Of a stretch of DNA of 64,000 bases, positions 32,293-42,259 are shown piece by piece. Every line of letters starts with the position of its first letter. The first letter of the stretch is position 1. The translations under genes and the position numbers were made by a program. Source of the DNA: Aquiluna sp. (GTDB lineage: Bacteria; Actinomycetota; Actinomycetes; Actinomycetales; Microbacteriaceae); contig JAQWUU010000004.1 of assembly GCA_029241985.1 (NCBI GenBank), positions 1-64,000 of the forward strand. The letters run 5' to 3'. The notes under the pieces are model-generated. The model did no database searches. It was not told where the DNA came from and was given only the letters and a program-made list of their open reading frames with translations.

Positions 32293-33287
32293 AAATTGCA
32301 GTCATGGGAGCCGGAAGCTGGGGCACAACTGTTGCCAAGGTAATAGCTGATGGTGGTAACGAGGTCTTGTTATGGTCAAGGCGTGACGAGCTTGCGACCG
32401 AAATCAACGAATCATCAAGGAACGGCGATTACCTTCCCGGGATTGATTTGCCGAGGAGCCTAAAAGCGACCTCATCACTTGAGCACGCTCTGGAAGGGGC
32501 AGCCCAGGTATACATTGCAATTCCCTCGCAGACTCTAAGAGAGACGCTAGTTGGCTGGAAGAGCCACATCCCGAAGGACGCAACTGTTATTAGCCTGATG
32601 AAGGGTCTGGAGCAGGAATCGGGTGCTCGAATGAGTGAAGTGATTCATCAGGCCACTGGGCTACCAATGAATCAAATAGCAGTCCTGTCGGGTCCAAACC
32701 TTGCTCTTGAAATAGCGAGACAGGACCCCGCTGCAGCCGTTTGCGCCTCAGAGGACACTGATCGTGCTGCCGAGGTCGCCAGAACATGTTCAAATGACTA
32801 CTTCACAGTTTTCGCAAGCCAGGACATCATTGGAACGGAACTCGGTGGTGTCCTTAAGAATCTAATCGCGGTCGCAATAGGGATCGTGAGCGGCCTCGGG
32901 TATGGCCAGAACACCAAAGCCTCGATCATGACCCGTGGGCTAACAGAGATTACGAACTTTGCAATAAAACACGGAGCGAGACGTCGAACCATGTTTGGTC
33001 TTGCCGGGCTCGGTGACTTGATTGCGACCAGCGAATCGAACCTCTCGAGAAACTTTCGTGCGGGAGAAATGCTTGGCAAGGGCTATAGCAAGCCAGAGGT
33101 ACTTCGTCGAATGCACCAAACTGCTGAGGGCCTGAGCTCTGTGCGACCGGTGTTGGAAATTGCGGGTCGGTTAGATATTGACATGCCGATTGTCACGCAA
33201 GTCAGTGACGTCTTGGAGGGGCGAATGTCTCCCAAGGACTTTGGCAAGCAGTTGAATTTGGCAGATGCCATTGAGATGGAGTACTAA
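32289..33287 (+). CDS. gpsA: Glycerol-3-phosphate dehydrogenase [NAD(P)+]
   Basis: VMGAGSWGTTVAKVIADGGNEV, LKNLIAVAIGIVSGLGYGQNTKASIMTRGL. Confidence 0.96.
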   Translation: MKIAVMGAGSWGTTVAKVIADGGNEVLLWSRRDELATEINESSRNGDYLPGIDLPRSLKATSSLEHALEGAAQVYIAIPSQTLRETLVGWKSHIPKDATVISLMKGLEQESGARMSEVIHQATGLPMNQIAVLSGPNLALEIARQDPAAAVCASEDTDRAAEVARTCSNDYFTVFASQDIIGTELGGVLKNLIAVAIGIVSGLGYGQNTKASIMTRGLTEITNFAIKHGARRRTMFGLAGLGDLIATSESNLSRNFRAGEMLGKGYSKPEVLRRMHQTAEGLSSVRPVLEIAGRLDIDMPIVTQVSDVLEGRMSPKDFGKQLNLADAIEMEY

Positions 33288-34351
33288 TGCAGCGCATAGC
33301 TCTCATCTACGGTGGAGAATCAAGCGAACACTCGGTTTCCTGTGTGACTGCGGTTGGGGTGACTGCGGCAATTGATACCACCAAGTATCAAGTCATACAC
33401 GTTGGTATCACCAAGGGTGGCCGATTTGTGCTCGAGCCAGTGAATCCCGAATGGAAGTTGGCTGACCACCCCGCAGTGAGTGAGGATTCACCAGAGTTAC
33501 TGCTTCCTTTAGGTGGTGGCGAGCTCCGAATGGCTTCTGGTATCTCGCTTGGGAAAATAGACCTTGCCTTCCCTGTGCTCCACGGTCCAAATGGTGAAGA
33601 TGGTTCAATTCAGGGACTCCTACAGCTCTGCAAGATTCCATATGTCGGAAACGGAGTGATGGCTTCTGCGGTAGCGATGGACAAGGTTTTTGCTAAGGCC
33701 CTCTTTCGAGAAGCGGGCCTTGCTGTCGCAGACCAGGTAGTTGTATCGGCAGTCCAATGGCAAAACGACAGATCCCAAGCATTGAAAGCGGCACAGAAAA
33801 TCTGCAAACCAGATGCGTTCGTAAAGCCGTCAAGGTCTGGTTCATCGGTTGGCGTGAGCCTTGTGAAGACGGCCATGGAACTTGAGGCAGCTATCGAGCT
33901 GGCTCTTCAGCACGATTCAACGGCCCTAATTGAAGAGCGCATCAAGGGTCGCGAGATAGAGTGCAGCGTGCTCGAGCAAGAAAACGGTGAGCTAGAAGTT
34001 TCAGTTCCGGGGGAAATCGTGGTCACGGGTAGCGATTTTTACGACTACGAAGCAAAGTACTTGGGCTCTGGCGCAGAGCTAATCATTCCTGCAGCCATAA
34101 CGGACAGGGAAAAAGCGAGCCTTAGCAACGCGGCGATTGTGGCTTTTCGGGCACTTGGGTGCACTGGACTTGCCAGGACGGATTTCTTTTTGACTAAAAA
34201 AGGTTGGGTCATCACAGAGGTGAACACGATGCCAGGCTTCACGCCGATATCGATGTATCCCGCGCTATTCGAGGTCTCCGGAGTGAGCTACCAACTGCTA
34301 GTTGAACGACTAATTCAAAATGGGTTTCAACAGGGCATGAGGCAGAGCTAG
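33287..34351 (+). CDS. ddl: D-alanine--D-alanine ligase
   Basis: YGGESSEHSVSCVTA, HGPNGEDGSIQGLL, EVNTMPGFTPISMYP. Confidence 0.96.
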   Translation: MQRIALIYGGESSEHSVSCVTAVGVTAAIDTTKYQVIHVGITKGGRFVLEPVNPEWKLADHPAVSEDSPELLLPLGGGELRMASGISLGKIDLAFPVLHGPNGEDGSIQGLLQLCKIPYVGNGVMASAVAMDKVFAKALFREAGLAVADQVVVSAVQWQNDRSQALKAAQKICKPDAFVKPSRSGSSVGVSLVKTAMELEAAIELALQHDSTALIEERIKGREIECSVLEQENGELEVSVPGEIVVTGSDFYDYEAKYLGSGAELIIPAAITDREKASLSNAAIVAFRALGCTGLARTDFFLTKKGWVITEVNTMPGFTPISMYPALFEVSGVSYQLLVERLIQNGFQQGMRQS

Positions 34352-34794
34352 TTGACTGAAGTTGTGCAGACCTTGGATTTGGGCAGAGGGCTCAACGCCT
34401 GAGCAAGTCCTTCCAGCGTGGTCACCCCGCTGGCATTTTCCGAATTGATTACAACCTCAACTGCCGGCGTGGTCGCATAGGAAATGAATCTGAAATTCGG
34501 AGCCGCGGATTCATCCACGAGCCAGTCTGTGCTGCCCGCAGTCACGCATGGCAAAGCAGAAACTTCAACTGGCTCGAGTCCACAGCGCAACAAAATTACC
34601 GCTGGATTACCCCAGGCCGCAGTCGCCTGGGCATTTGTATAGCGAATCTCGTGTTCCCCAAGAGTGGCGGGAAGCCGGACCATTACCTCAGCGCAAACTG
34701 GATTGTTCGCATCTTCCGCGGCTTCCAAGCTCACTGCCTGAACGCAACCAGAAAGTGAGAGGGCGGCAATCAGGGGGATTATCAAATTTCGCAT
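34348..34794 (-). CDS. DUF3515-family lipoprotein
   Basis: Lipobox LSGC; WGNPAVILLRCGLEPVE. Confidence 0.82.
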   Translation of the reverse strand: MRNLIIPLIAALSLSGCVQAVSLEAAEDANNPVCAEVMVRLPATLGEHEIRYTNAQATAAWGNPAVILLRCGLEPVEVSALPCVTAGSTDWLVDESAAPNFRFISYATTPAVEVVINSENASGVTTLEGLAQALSPLPKSKVCTTSVN

Positions 34795-34817
34795 TGAAAT
34801 AAGGCTAGCGTTGGTCT

Positions 34818-35816
34818 GTGGAATATTTAGGCGAAAGCATCATTCAAATAGGTGAATCTGAGGCGCTTGCGCGCGCCCTGAGCGTCCTAAAGAGTGTGGA
34901 TAGCACTCTGGTTGGCTCGGGCGACGATGCGGCCGTGGTAGCGCTGACAGACCCGCGGGTGGTTATTACCACTGACACAATGATTGAAAACCATGATTTT
35001 CTTACCTCGTGGTCCTCCGGGTTTGATTTAGGCTTCAAAGCCGTAATGACAAATGTCGCAGATCTAGTGGCGATGGGTGCCAGCCCGCGTGCCCTCACTG
35101 TCGCACTGATTGTGACCAGGCAGACCAAACAAACTTGGCTCGAGGACTTCGCCAGAGGTCTTCAAGCGGCCTGCGATCTCATGGTGCCACCGGTTGAAGT
35201 CGTGGGCGGAGATCTTGCCTCGGGCAGTGAAATTGTCATCGCGGTAACCGCTCACGGTGATTTGGATGGTGCCTCACCAGTTCTCAGATCCACCGCGAAG
35301 CCGGGAGATCTTGTGGTTGTTGCCGGAACACTTGGTAAAGCCGCAGCAGGACTTGCGCTTCTAGATTTTCATGACCCGTCAGCAGCGGCAAGTTACCCCG
35401 AGTTGGTGAATGTCCAACTGCGCCCAACGCCAGACATTGCCCTTGGTCTTGAGATAGCAAAGTCGGCCACGGCAATGATGGATATTTCAGATGGTCTGTC
35501 GCTGGATGCCTCACGGCTTGCAAAACAATCCGGTGTTTCTATTAACCTGGAAAAGCGACTCCTCGAGGGTTATGCGGCAGTGTTAGAGCAGGCAGCGCAG
35601 TCGATTAATTCAAGATCGGGAACCCAGTTAGTGAGTGAATGGGACTGGGTTCTACACGGCGGAGAAGATCATTCATTCTTGGTCACCTTGCCGGAAGGCA
35701 CGAGTGTCCCAAGGGGCGCAAAAGTAATCGGCAAAGTCGCTTCCCTGAAGAGCCACTCTGTTTACTTGGACGCCGAGCCACTCTCAGCTAAAGGCTGGGA
35801 TTCGGTAGCAGGTTAG
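34818..35816 (+). CDS. thiL: Thiamine-monophosphate kinase
   Basis: [39 protein letters not shown]. Confidence 0.93.
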   Translation: MEYLGESIIQIGESEALARALSVLKSVDSTLVGSGDDAAVVALTDPRVVITTDTMIENHDFLTSWSSGFDLGFKAVMTNVADLVAMGASPRALTVALIVTRQTKQTWLEDFARGLQAACDLMVPPVEVVGGDLASGSEIVIAVTAHGDLDGASPVLRSTAKPGDLVVVAGTLGKAAAGLALLDFHDPSAAASYPELVNVQLRPTPDIALGLEIAKSATAMMDISDGLSLDASRLAKQSGVSINLEKRLLEGYAAVLEQAAQSINSRSGTQLVSEWDWVLHGGEDHSFLVTLPEGTSVPRGAKVIGKVASLKSHSVYLDAEPLSAKGWDSVAG

Positions 35817-36763
35817 GCGTGCAGGTCGGAGTTCAGGCTCACTCCGACTCCTTCTCGAGATATTGCCTCTACAGCTCCGGTTTGAGAGTTTCTCCTGAAA
35901 AGTAACCCTGGGAGACCGCTTAGCTCTGCAGCCTTCACGCTCTCTGACCTGCCTTCGACTATCAAGGTCACCTTCGTTCCGGCAGTCACATAAAGTCCCG
36001 CTTCGACAACCGAGTCATCACCGATAGAAATTCCAATTCCGGAATTTGCCCCCAGCAACGCTCGCTCGCCAATTGAGACCCGGTGGTTTCCACCTCCTGA
36101 GAGTGTTCCCATGATTGATGCTCCACCACCGATGTCCGATCCATCCCCGACAACAACACCCTGTGAGATACGACCTTCAACCATTGATGACCCCAGGGTG
36201 CCAGCATTAAAGTTCACGAATCCTTCGTGCATCACGGTTGTTCCCGGAGCCAAGTAGGCGCCGAGTCGGACTCGATTTGCATCGGCAATTCTCACTTTTT
36301 TTGGAACCACATAGTCAACCAAGCGTGGGAATTTATCGATGGAGTGCGCAACCACTCCATGATCTCTGAGTTCTAAGGTTCTAGATTCAAAATCCAAAAG
36401 CTCCATCACTCCAAAGTTAGTAAATGCCACAATCGGAAGATGCGGAATCAAGCCGTCGAGGTTTAGGGAATTTGGCTGAACCAGGAGGTGCGATAGCAGG
36501 TGAAGTCTGAGGTAGGCATCCTCGGTTGACTGAACCGGGCAGGACAAATCTATTTCACACCGGATAACTTCGAGGGTGAGGTTTCGGAGCTCATCCTTAC
36601 CAGCCTTTAGGTCCAGCTCCTTTGGGGGAAACCATTGCAAATCTGAGGCTGGAGCGTTTCCAAGCATCGGCTTTGGATACCAAACGTCCAGGATCACGCC
36701 GGCTTCAGTTTTACTGGCTAGTCCATGGCCCCAGGCTGTTTTGTTGGTCTGCTCTTCGCTCAT
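35813..36763 (-). CDS. dapD: Tetrahydrodipicolinate N-succinyltransferase
   Basis: Left-handed beta-helix hexapeptides; [27 protein letters not shown]. Confidence 0.93.
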   Translation of the reverse strand: MSEEQTNKTAWGHGLASKTEAGVILDVWYPKPMLGNAPASDLQWFPPKELDLKAGKDELRNLTLEVIRCEIDLSCPVQSTEDAYLRLHLLSHLLVQPNSLNLDGLIPHLPIVAFTNFGVMELLDFESRTLELRDHGVVAHSIDKFPRLVDYVVPKKVRIADANRVRLGAYLAPGTTVMHEGFVNFNAGTLGSSMVEGRISQGVVVGDGSDIGGGASIMGTLSGGGNHRVSIGERALLGANSGIGISIGDDSVVEAGLYVTAGTKVTLIVEGRSESVKAAELSGLPGLLFRRNSQTGAVEAISREGVGVSLNSDLHA

Positions 36764-36793
36764 CAGACCAAGAATACAGGTAGCCTAAATCTC

Positions 36794-37867
36794 ATGCCTA
36801 CGCTTGATATCACAAAGACCCTTGTTGAACTAACAATTGACATCTGCAACATCGAATCCGTCTCGTCAAATGAGAAGGCTCTTGCTGATGAAGTAGAGCG
36901 GGTCCTTGCGGGCGCTTCACACCTAAACGTGGTTCGCGATGGAAATGCACTGGTCGCAAGCACAAGCCTCGGACGGGATTCTAGGGTGCTAATTGCGGGA
37001 CATCTCGACACCGTCCCGGTCGCGGGAAACTTGCCAGCCGAGCTGCATCATTTTGAACGCGAGCAGGTAATTGTTGGCCGCGGGACTGTCGACATGAAAG
37101 GCGGCATAGCTGTCATGTTGAAGCTGGCCGTAGAAATAGTCGAACCAAAATTTGATGTCACTTGGATCTTCTATGACAACGAGGAAGTGGCAAGTGAACT
37201 AAACGGCCTTGGACGCCTCGCAAAAAACTACCCCAATTTAATCCAAGGAGAGTTTGCAGTTTTATGCGAACCGACAAGCGCACTGGTTGAGGGTGGATGC
37301 AATGGGACCTTGCGAGTTGAAGTTTCGACCAAAGGCGTAAAGGCCCACTCAGCAAGACCCTGGATGGGGCAAAATGCAATTCATGAGCTGCTGAAGCCGC
37401 TGGAAATCTTAAACAACTTCCAACCTGAGACCGTAAACGTTGACGGACTCGACTACCGAGAGAGCTTGAACGCGGTCTGGGTCACAGGAGGGATTGCGAC
37501 CAATGTAATCCCCGATAATGCTGTTCTCACAGTGAACTACCGATTCGCGCCGGATAAGACCGCGGCCGAAGCGATCGTCAAAATTGAAACGCTTTTTCAA
37601 GACTTCAATGTGAAGGTAACTGATCAGGCCGAGGGTGCTAGGCCGGGGCTTGATCGGGATGCCGCTATTCAGTTCCTTGCTGCCACAGGTGCAAAAGTTG
37701 GACCGAAGTACGGCTGGACCGATGTTGCAAGATTCTCGGCAATGGGTGTTCCGGCGGTAAATTATGGCCCCGGAGACCCTTCTCTTGCTCATGCTGACAA
37801 CGAAAATGTTCCGGTTGGCCACCTCTTTGATGTCGAGGCTGGGCTTCGTGGCTGGCTGACCCTGTAG
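36794..37867 (+). CDS. dapE: Succinyl-diaminopimelate desuccinylase
   Basis: M20 peptidase, LIAGHLDTVPVAGN, RGTVDMKGGIAVML; ATG 36794. Confidence 0.92.
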   Translation: MPTLDITKTLVELTIDICNIESVSSNEKALADEVERVLAGASHLNVVRDGNALVASTSLGRDSRVLIAGHLDTVPVAGNLPAELHHFEREQVIVGRGTVDMKGGIAVMLKLAVEIVEPKFDVTWIFYDNEEVASELNGLGRLAKNYPNLIQGEFAVLCEPTSALVEGGCNGTLRVEVSTKGVKAHSARPWMGQNAIHELLKPLEILNNFQPETVNVDGLDYRESLNAVWVTGGIATNVIPDNAVLTVNYRFAPDKTAAEAIVKIETLFQDFNVKVTDQAEGARPGLDRDAAIQFLAATGAKVGPKYGWTDVARFSAMGVPAVNYGPGDPSLAHADNENVPVGHLFDVEAGLRGWLTL

Positions 37868-37873
37868 ATAAGT

Positions 37874-37903
37874 TTGCCTTTAGAGCGTCATTTCTGGGAT
37901 AAT
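37874..37903 (+). promoter_or_regulatory. Sigma70-type promoter upstream of the DUF3117 gene
   Basis: TTGCCT - 18 bp - GATAAT. Confidence 0.55.
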
Positions 37904-37939
37904 TGAGCCTTCTCATACAAATCCAAGGAGTCTAATCTC

Positions 37940-38113
37940 ATGGCAGCAATGAAGCCTCGCACCGGTGACGGACCTATGGAAGCAGAACGTGAGCCAAGAG
38001 GTCTAATAGTCTTGCGAGTTCCCTTGGAAGGCGGCGGCAGGCTTGTCGTGTCGGTAAATGATGCCGAAGCAAAAGAACTCCATGCGGTCCTAGAGGGCGT
38101 CGTTAAGAAGTAG
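37940..38113 (+). CDS. DUF3117-family protein (57 aa)
   Basis: MAAMKPRTGDGPMEAEREPRGLIVLRVPLEGGGRLVVSVNDAEAKELHAVLEGVVKK; AAGGAG SD; not in ORF track. Confidence 0.92.
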   Translation: MAAMKPRTGDGPMEAEREPRGLIVLRVPLEGGGRLVVSVNDAEAKELHAVLEGVVKK

Positions 38114-38744
38114 CTGCTGGCCTTCGTACCGCAATAAGTAACCCATCTCCAAGCATCGAGATGCTCGATGCAAACTCTTCAGAATCTTCAAATCCACTCA
38201 CTGCGTCTCGCATTGCTGAGGTCTCATCGTCTCTGAGAGCTGGATTCGGGACCCTGTCTCTAAAGAGTGCGTGAGCAATGACAATCGCTCCCGATGGCTT
38301 TACCAGAGAAGCTGCATGGGGAATGAGCGCTTCCAGGCTTAGGGGATCAACGTCTAGGAATACCATGTCGTAGGCGGCCTCGGTCATATTTGCCATTACC
38401 GCAGCCGCTTTTCCGGCAATAACCCTTGCCCTGCTTGCAGGAATCTGCGAATCCGTAAAATTCTTTCGAGCCTGATTCTGGTATTCCGGCTCGTCATCAA
38501 TTGTGGTTAGTGTGCTCGTTTCAGAAGCACTCAGCAGCCAAAGTGCCGAGACGCCAGCTCCTGTGCCGGCTTCAACTATGTTTTTTGCCGACAGCAGACC
38601 CGCGATGGCAGCTAAACCTGCTCCGGTTGCAGCTGTCACTGACTCTACGCCCAGTTCCTCGGCGCTTTTACGGGCATTTGCTATGTGTGCCGGTTCAGTG
38701 TTGAAGCTCTCGGCATATTTCCAGCTTGAAATTTTATCTATCAT
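38103..38744 (-). CDS. O-methyltransferase (SAM-dependent)
   Basis: NIVEAGTGAGVSALWLLSA, YDMVFLDVDP; start ATG 38744 inside the longer ORF. Confidence 0.88.
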   Translation of the reverse strand: MIDKISSWKYAESFNTEPAHIANARKSAEELGVESVTAATGAGLAAIAGLLSAKNIVEAGTGAGVSALWLLSASETSTLTTIDDEPEYQNQARKNFTDSQIPASRARVIAGKAAAVMANMTEAAYDMVFLDVDPLSLEALIPHAASLVKPSGAIVIAHALFRDRVPNPALRDDETSAMRDAVSGFEDSEEFASSISMLGDGLLIAVRRPAATS

Positions 38745-38809
38745 CCTGTGAGCAAGCTTAGGTCGCGATGTGTAAAAACCAAGGATTGGTTGGTTGTAAT
38801 ATCGAGAAC

Positions 38810-39163
38810 ATGTTTGGTTTAAGCGCCGAGAAGTTATTGCTCTTGGCTTTGCTGGCGGTCCTAATACTTGGGCCGGAACGCTTGCCATACTATGCAAAGC
38901 AACTGGGTGAATGGGCTCGCAAGGGCAAGCGCATGGTTGATAACGCCCAGGTTCAGATGAAGTCAGAGCTCGGCGATGGATTTGAAGACCTTGACTGGAA
39001 GAAGTTAGACCCAAGGCAATACGACCCTAGGCGAATCGTGCGGGATGCCCTCAAGGACGAAGCTAAGCGCCCGAACGCGGCTGAAACTCTGAACCGCGCA
39101 AAGCCGCCTCAGAAGCCTCTCGAATTTGGAGAGTCTGCGCCGGTCGACCTAGAAGCTACCTAA
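38810..39163 (+). CDS. tatB: Sec-independent translocase protein TatB
   Basis: MFGLSAEKLLLLALLAVLILGPERLPYYAKQLGEWARKGK. Confidence 0.88.
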   Translation: MFGLSAEKLLLLALLAVLILGPERLPYYAKQLGEWARKGKRMVDNAQVQMKSELGDGFEDLDWKKLDPRQYDPRRIVRDALKDEAKRPNAAETLNRAKPPQKPLEFGESAPVDLEAT

Positions 39164-40635
39164 ACTCTTCCAATCAACTTGACCATCGTGGTCATAATTG
39201 GAGCCAGCTTCAAATACTGTTTTGCTCTGGTTGGCAGTTTGATCGGGAAGTTGTTGCTCACACCGATAGTTCGGGTTTCAGTGAACCTCAAGAGCCCTCC
39301 GGGTCCAGACCTTCGATCCATTCCAGATTGCTTCATTCCGCCCATTGGTGCAGCTACCGAGGCCATGCTGGCCCGATAGCCCTCGTTTATGTTCACTGAG
39401 CCAGACATCAGCCTTGATGCAAGCTTGAGGGCCTGTGATCGGTCACCTACAACTGAAGAGTTCAGGCCATATTCGGTGGCGTTAGCCAGTTCGACCGCTT
39501 GGTCAAGACCCTGGTAACCAACCAATGCAATCACGGGGCCAAAGACCTCTTTTTGTAAAATCTCGGCTCCGTGAGGCATGTCCGTGATTACTGTTGGCGC
39601 ATAGAAATTTGGTCCGATGTCCTTGAGGCGCTTTCCACCAACTAGGACCCTGGCTCCTTCGGCGACCGCTCTGTCGACAAACCCTGAAACCCTTTCCATT
39701 TGAGCCGAAGAGGTCAGTGCTCCTAGGTCGAAGTTGAATTCATTGGAAGTGCCTACCGTTAGCGACTCCACGCGGCGCTTCAACACGACTTGGAATCTAT
39801 CTAGGTCGTGCTGTGGAACATATAGTCGCTCGATGGCAACGCAAAGCTGCCCTGAGTTGCCAAAGGCTGCGCCAATTGCAGTTTCAGCCGCCTTTTCCAG
39901 GTCTGCACCGGGAAGTACAATCATCGGATTTTTCCCGCCTAACTCAAGTGAGTAGCCAATTAGTCTTGACGCGGCTCTTGTTGCGACGAGTCTTCCTGTG
40001 GCTGTGGAGCCAGTGAAAGCGACGTAATCGGCGTTGTCTGTAACCGCGTTCCCCACTTCAGCCGCATCGCCATGAACCACCTGCCAAATGTCTTCGGGGA
40101 TTCCAACAGCCACACAGAGATCTCTGGCCAGCTGAACGGTTTTGGCAGTTTGATTGTCTGCCTTCTGCACAACTGCGTTTCCTGCCATCAAAGCTGGAAT
40201 CACATCCATCATTGTCAGTGCAAGGGGGTAGTTCCAGGGAGTAATAATGCCCACCACCCCGACTGAAGCCTGTTCAGTGAATGCAGTCAGCATGAATGGA
40301 ACTCCAGCCCGGACACGCTTTCTCTTCATGAGCCCGTTAGTGGTTTTGGCGTAATAGGTGATTGCACCAAGTGCGCCGGTGACCTCTTCAAAAGCATGGG
40401 CTCTGGATTTTCCAGTTTCGCTTTGGAGCAGATCCATTAGCTCGTCCTGATTTGAAATCAGTGTGGTTGCAATTTTTGCAGCAATCCTCGCCCGCTGCTT
40501 GGCCGGCATGGCTTCCCACTGAGGCTGAGCCTGCCTTCCTCTCAGGAAGGTCAGGCCAACATCGGTTGCGCTATGGGACTGAATATCGTGAAGCTTCTCG
40601 CCGCTGAGTGGGTCGATTACGCTGATGGTTTTCAT
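39160..40635 (-). CDS. Aldehyde dehydrogenase, succinate-semialdehyde dehydrogenase-like
   Basis: ITPWNYPLALT, FTGSTATGRLV, LELGGKNPMIVLPGADL, GQLCVAIERLYV. Confidence 0.88.
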   Translation of the reverse strand: MKTISVIDPLSGEKLHDIQSHSATDVGLTFLRGRQAQPQWEAMPAKQRARIAAKIATTLISNQDELMDLLQSETGKSRAHAFEEVTGALGAITYYAKTTNGLMKRKRVRAGVPFMLTAFTEQASVGVVGIITPWNYPLALTMMDVIPALMAGNAVVQKADNQTAKTVQLARDLCVAVGIPEDIWQVVHGDAAEVGNAVTDNADYVAFTGSTATGRLVATRAASRLIGYSLELGGKNPMIVLPGADLEKAAETAIGAAFGNSGQLCVAIERLYVPQHDLDRFQVVLKRRVESLTVGTSNEFNFDLGALTSSAQMERVSGFVDRAVAEGARVLVGGKRLKDIGPNFYAPTVITDMPHGAEILQKEVFGPVIALVGYQGLDQAVELANATEYGLNSSVVGDRSQALKLASRLMSGSVNINEGYRASMASVAAPMGGMKQSGMDRRSGPGGLLRFTETRTIGVSNNFPIKLPTRAKQYLKLAPIMTTMVKLIGRV

Positions 40636-40643
40636 GCTTGTTC

Positions 40644-41747
40644 CTAACTCGGAGTTATCTTTAAAGATTTCCCAGCAAGACCTCTGGGGGTAGCAATCAG
40701 TTTCCTTGCGATGCTAATGATTTCAACTGCGGCGGAATCTTCAGGGTTGCCAACAACTATCGGAAGAGCCCTGTCAGCTGATTCCCTGAGTTCTTGGCTG
40801 AGGGGAATCTTTCCTAAAACAAAAACCTCTGCACCACTTAATTCGCTTAAGCGCTTGGCAACTGCTTCGCCCCCACCTGAACCAAAGATTTCAATTGGTC
40901 CGTCCTTACTGGGAAGGTAGCTCATATTTTCAATCACGCCGAGCACGCTCTGGCCAGTTTGCAGACCAATTGCACCGGAGCGTTCGGCGACAATTGCGGC
41001 GGTGTGCTGAGGTGTGGTGACAACAAGAGTCTGGGCCTTTGGTAAAAGCTGCCCAAGACTGATTGCGACGTCTCCGGTCCCAGGGGGCAAGTCGACCAAC
41101 AGAAAGTCAAGGTCTCCCCAGAAGACATCAGTTAGAAACTGCTCAACGGCCCTGTGGAGCATGGGCCCTCGCCAAGCAACCGGTTGGTTGTCAGCCACAA
41201 AAAAGCCGATGGAAATTACCTTCACCTCATGTGAAATCGGCGGCAGCATCAGGTGGTCAACTTTCGTTGGCGTCTGATTAACACCCATGAGTTGCGGCAC
41301 TGAGTAACCAAAGATATCCGCATCGAGCAGACCTACTTTTTGCCCCTGAGCAGCCAGTGCCACGGCGAGGTTAACCGTCAGAGTTGATTTTCCGACACCG
41401 CCCTTGCCACTGGAAACGAATATGACCTTGGTGAGGTTGTCTTTTTCCACAAATGGGTTGAACTTGGGCGGCCTATCGCCGCGAAGCTTTTTAGTGAGCT
41501 CAGATCTTTCTTCTTGACTCATGGTTGTCATAACAACATTGACAGTTTTAAACTCTGCCGCCAGAGCTTGATTGACATCGCGTTCGATTGATTGTGCCGC
41601 CGGGCAACCGACAATCGTCAGTTTTATGACTACATTGACCGAGTCAGAGTCCTCTTGAACTTCGCCGACCATCCCCAGTTCAGTGATTGGCAGCCTGAGC
41701 TCCGGGTCTATAACGCTTGCAAGCGCAACTAGCGCACGAGAGGTCAT
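40644..41747 (-). CDS. Mrp/NBP35 family P-loop ATPase (Fe-S carrier)
   Basis: SSGKGGVGKSTLTVNLA, LPPGTGDVAISLGQLLP; N-terminal MIP18-like domain. Confidence 0.93.
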   Translation of the reverse strand: MTSRALVALASVIDPELRLPITELGMVGEVQEDSDSVNVVIKLTIVGCPAAQSIERDVNQALAAEFKTVNVVMTTMSQEERSELTKKLRGDRPPKFNPFVEKDNLTKVIFVSSGKGGVGKSTLTVNLAVALAAQGQKVGLLDADIFGYSVPQLMGVNQTPTKVDHLMLPPISHEVKVISIGFFVADNQPVAWRGPMLHRAVEQFLTDVFWGDLDFLLVDLPPGTGDVAISLGQLLPKAQTLVVTTPQHTAAIVAERSGAIGLQTGQSVLGVIENMSYLPSKDGPIEIFGSGGGEAVAKRLSELSGAEVFVLGKIPLSQELRESADRALPIVVGNPEDSAAVEIISIARKLIATPRGLAGKSLKITPS

Positions 41748-42259
41748 TTGCTGGTTTTGCCCGGCTTCTGGTCATTGCGCAGCTCTTCCAGAAGATCCTT
41801 CATTGCACTCCTGATTTCGTCTCTAACGAAATCTCTTGTAGCCACCTCGTCCATTGAAAGAGCAAGTGCCGCCACTTCTCGTGCAAGGTACTCAGTGTCT
41901 GCCAGATTTCTCTCGGCGCGTTGACGATCCTGCTCAATTTTGACGCGATCACGGTCATCCTGGCGGTTCTGAGCTAGCAGAATCAAAGGCGCCGCATAAG
42001 AAGCCTGCAGCGACAAAATCAAAGTCAGCAGCGTGAAGTTGAGAGCTCTCGGGTCAAACTGAGACCCTGCCGAGGCAAGTGTGTTCCAGCTAAGCCAAAT
42101 GGCCACAAATACCGTCATCATGATTAGGAATGCGCCGGTTCCCATAGCCCTTGCGAACCGCTCTGAAACGCGTCCAACGGTCTCCTGCGAGATATTGGGC
42201 ATGCGGAATAATGGGCGCCTTGTCATTGGCTTTTCAAGTTCAGATTGATTTCTGGCCAT
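41744..42259 (-). CDS. DUF1003 membrane protein
   Basis: FDPRALNFTLLTLILSLQASYAAPLILLAQNRQDDRDR. Confidence 0.9.
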   Translation of the reverse strand: MARNQSELEKPMTRRPLFRMPNISQETVGRVSERFARAMGTGAFLIMMTVFVAIWLSWNTLASAGSQFDPRALNFTLLTLILSLQASYAAPLILLAQNRQDDRDRVKIEQDRQRAERNLADTEYLAREVAALALSMDEVATRDFVRDEIRSAMKDLLEELRNDQKPGKTSK

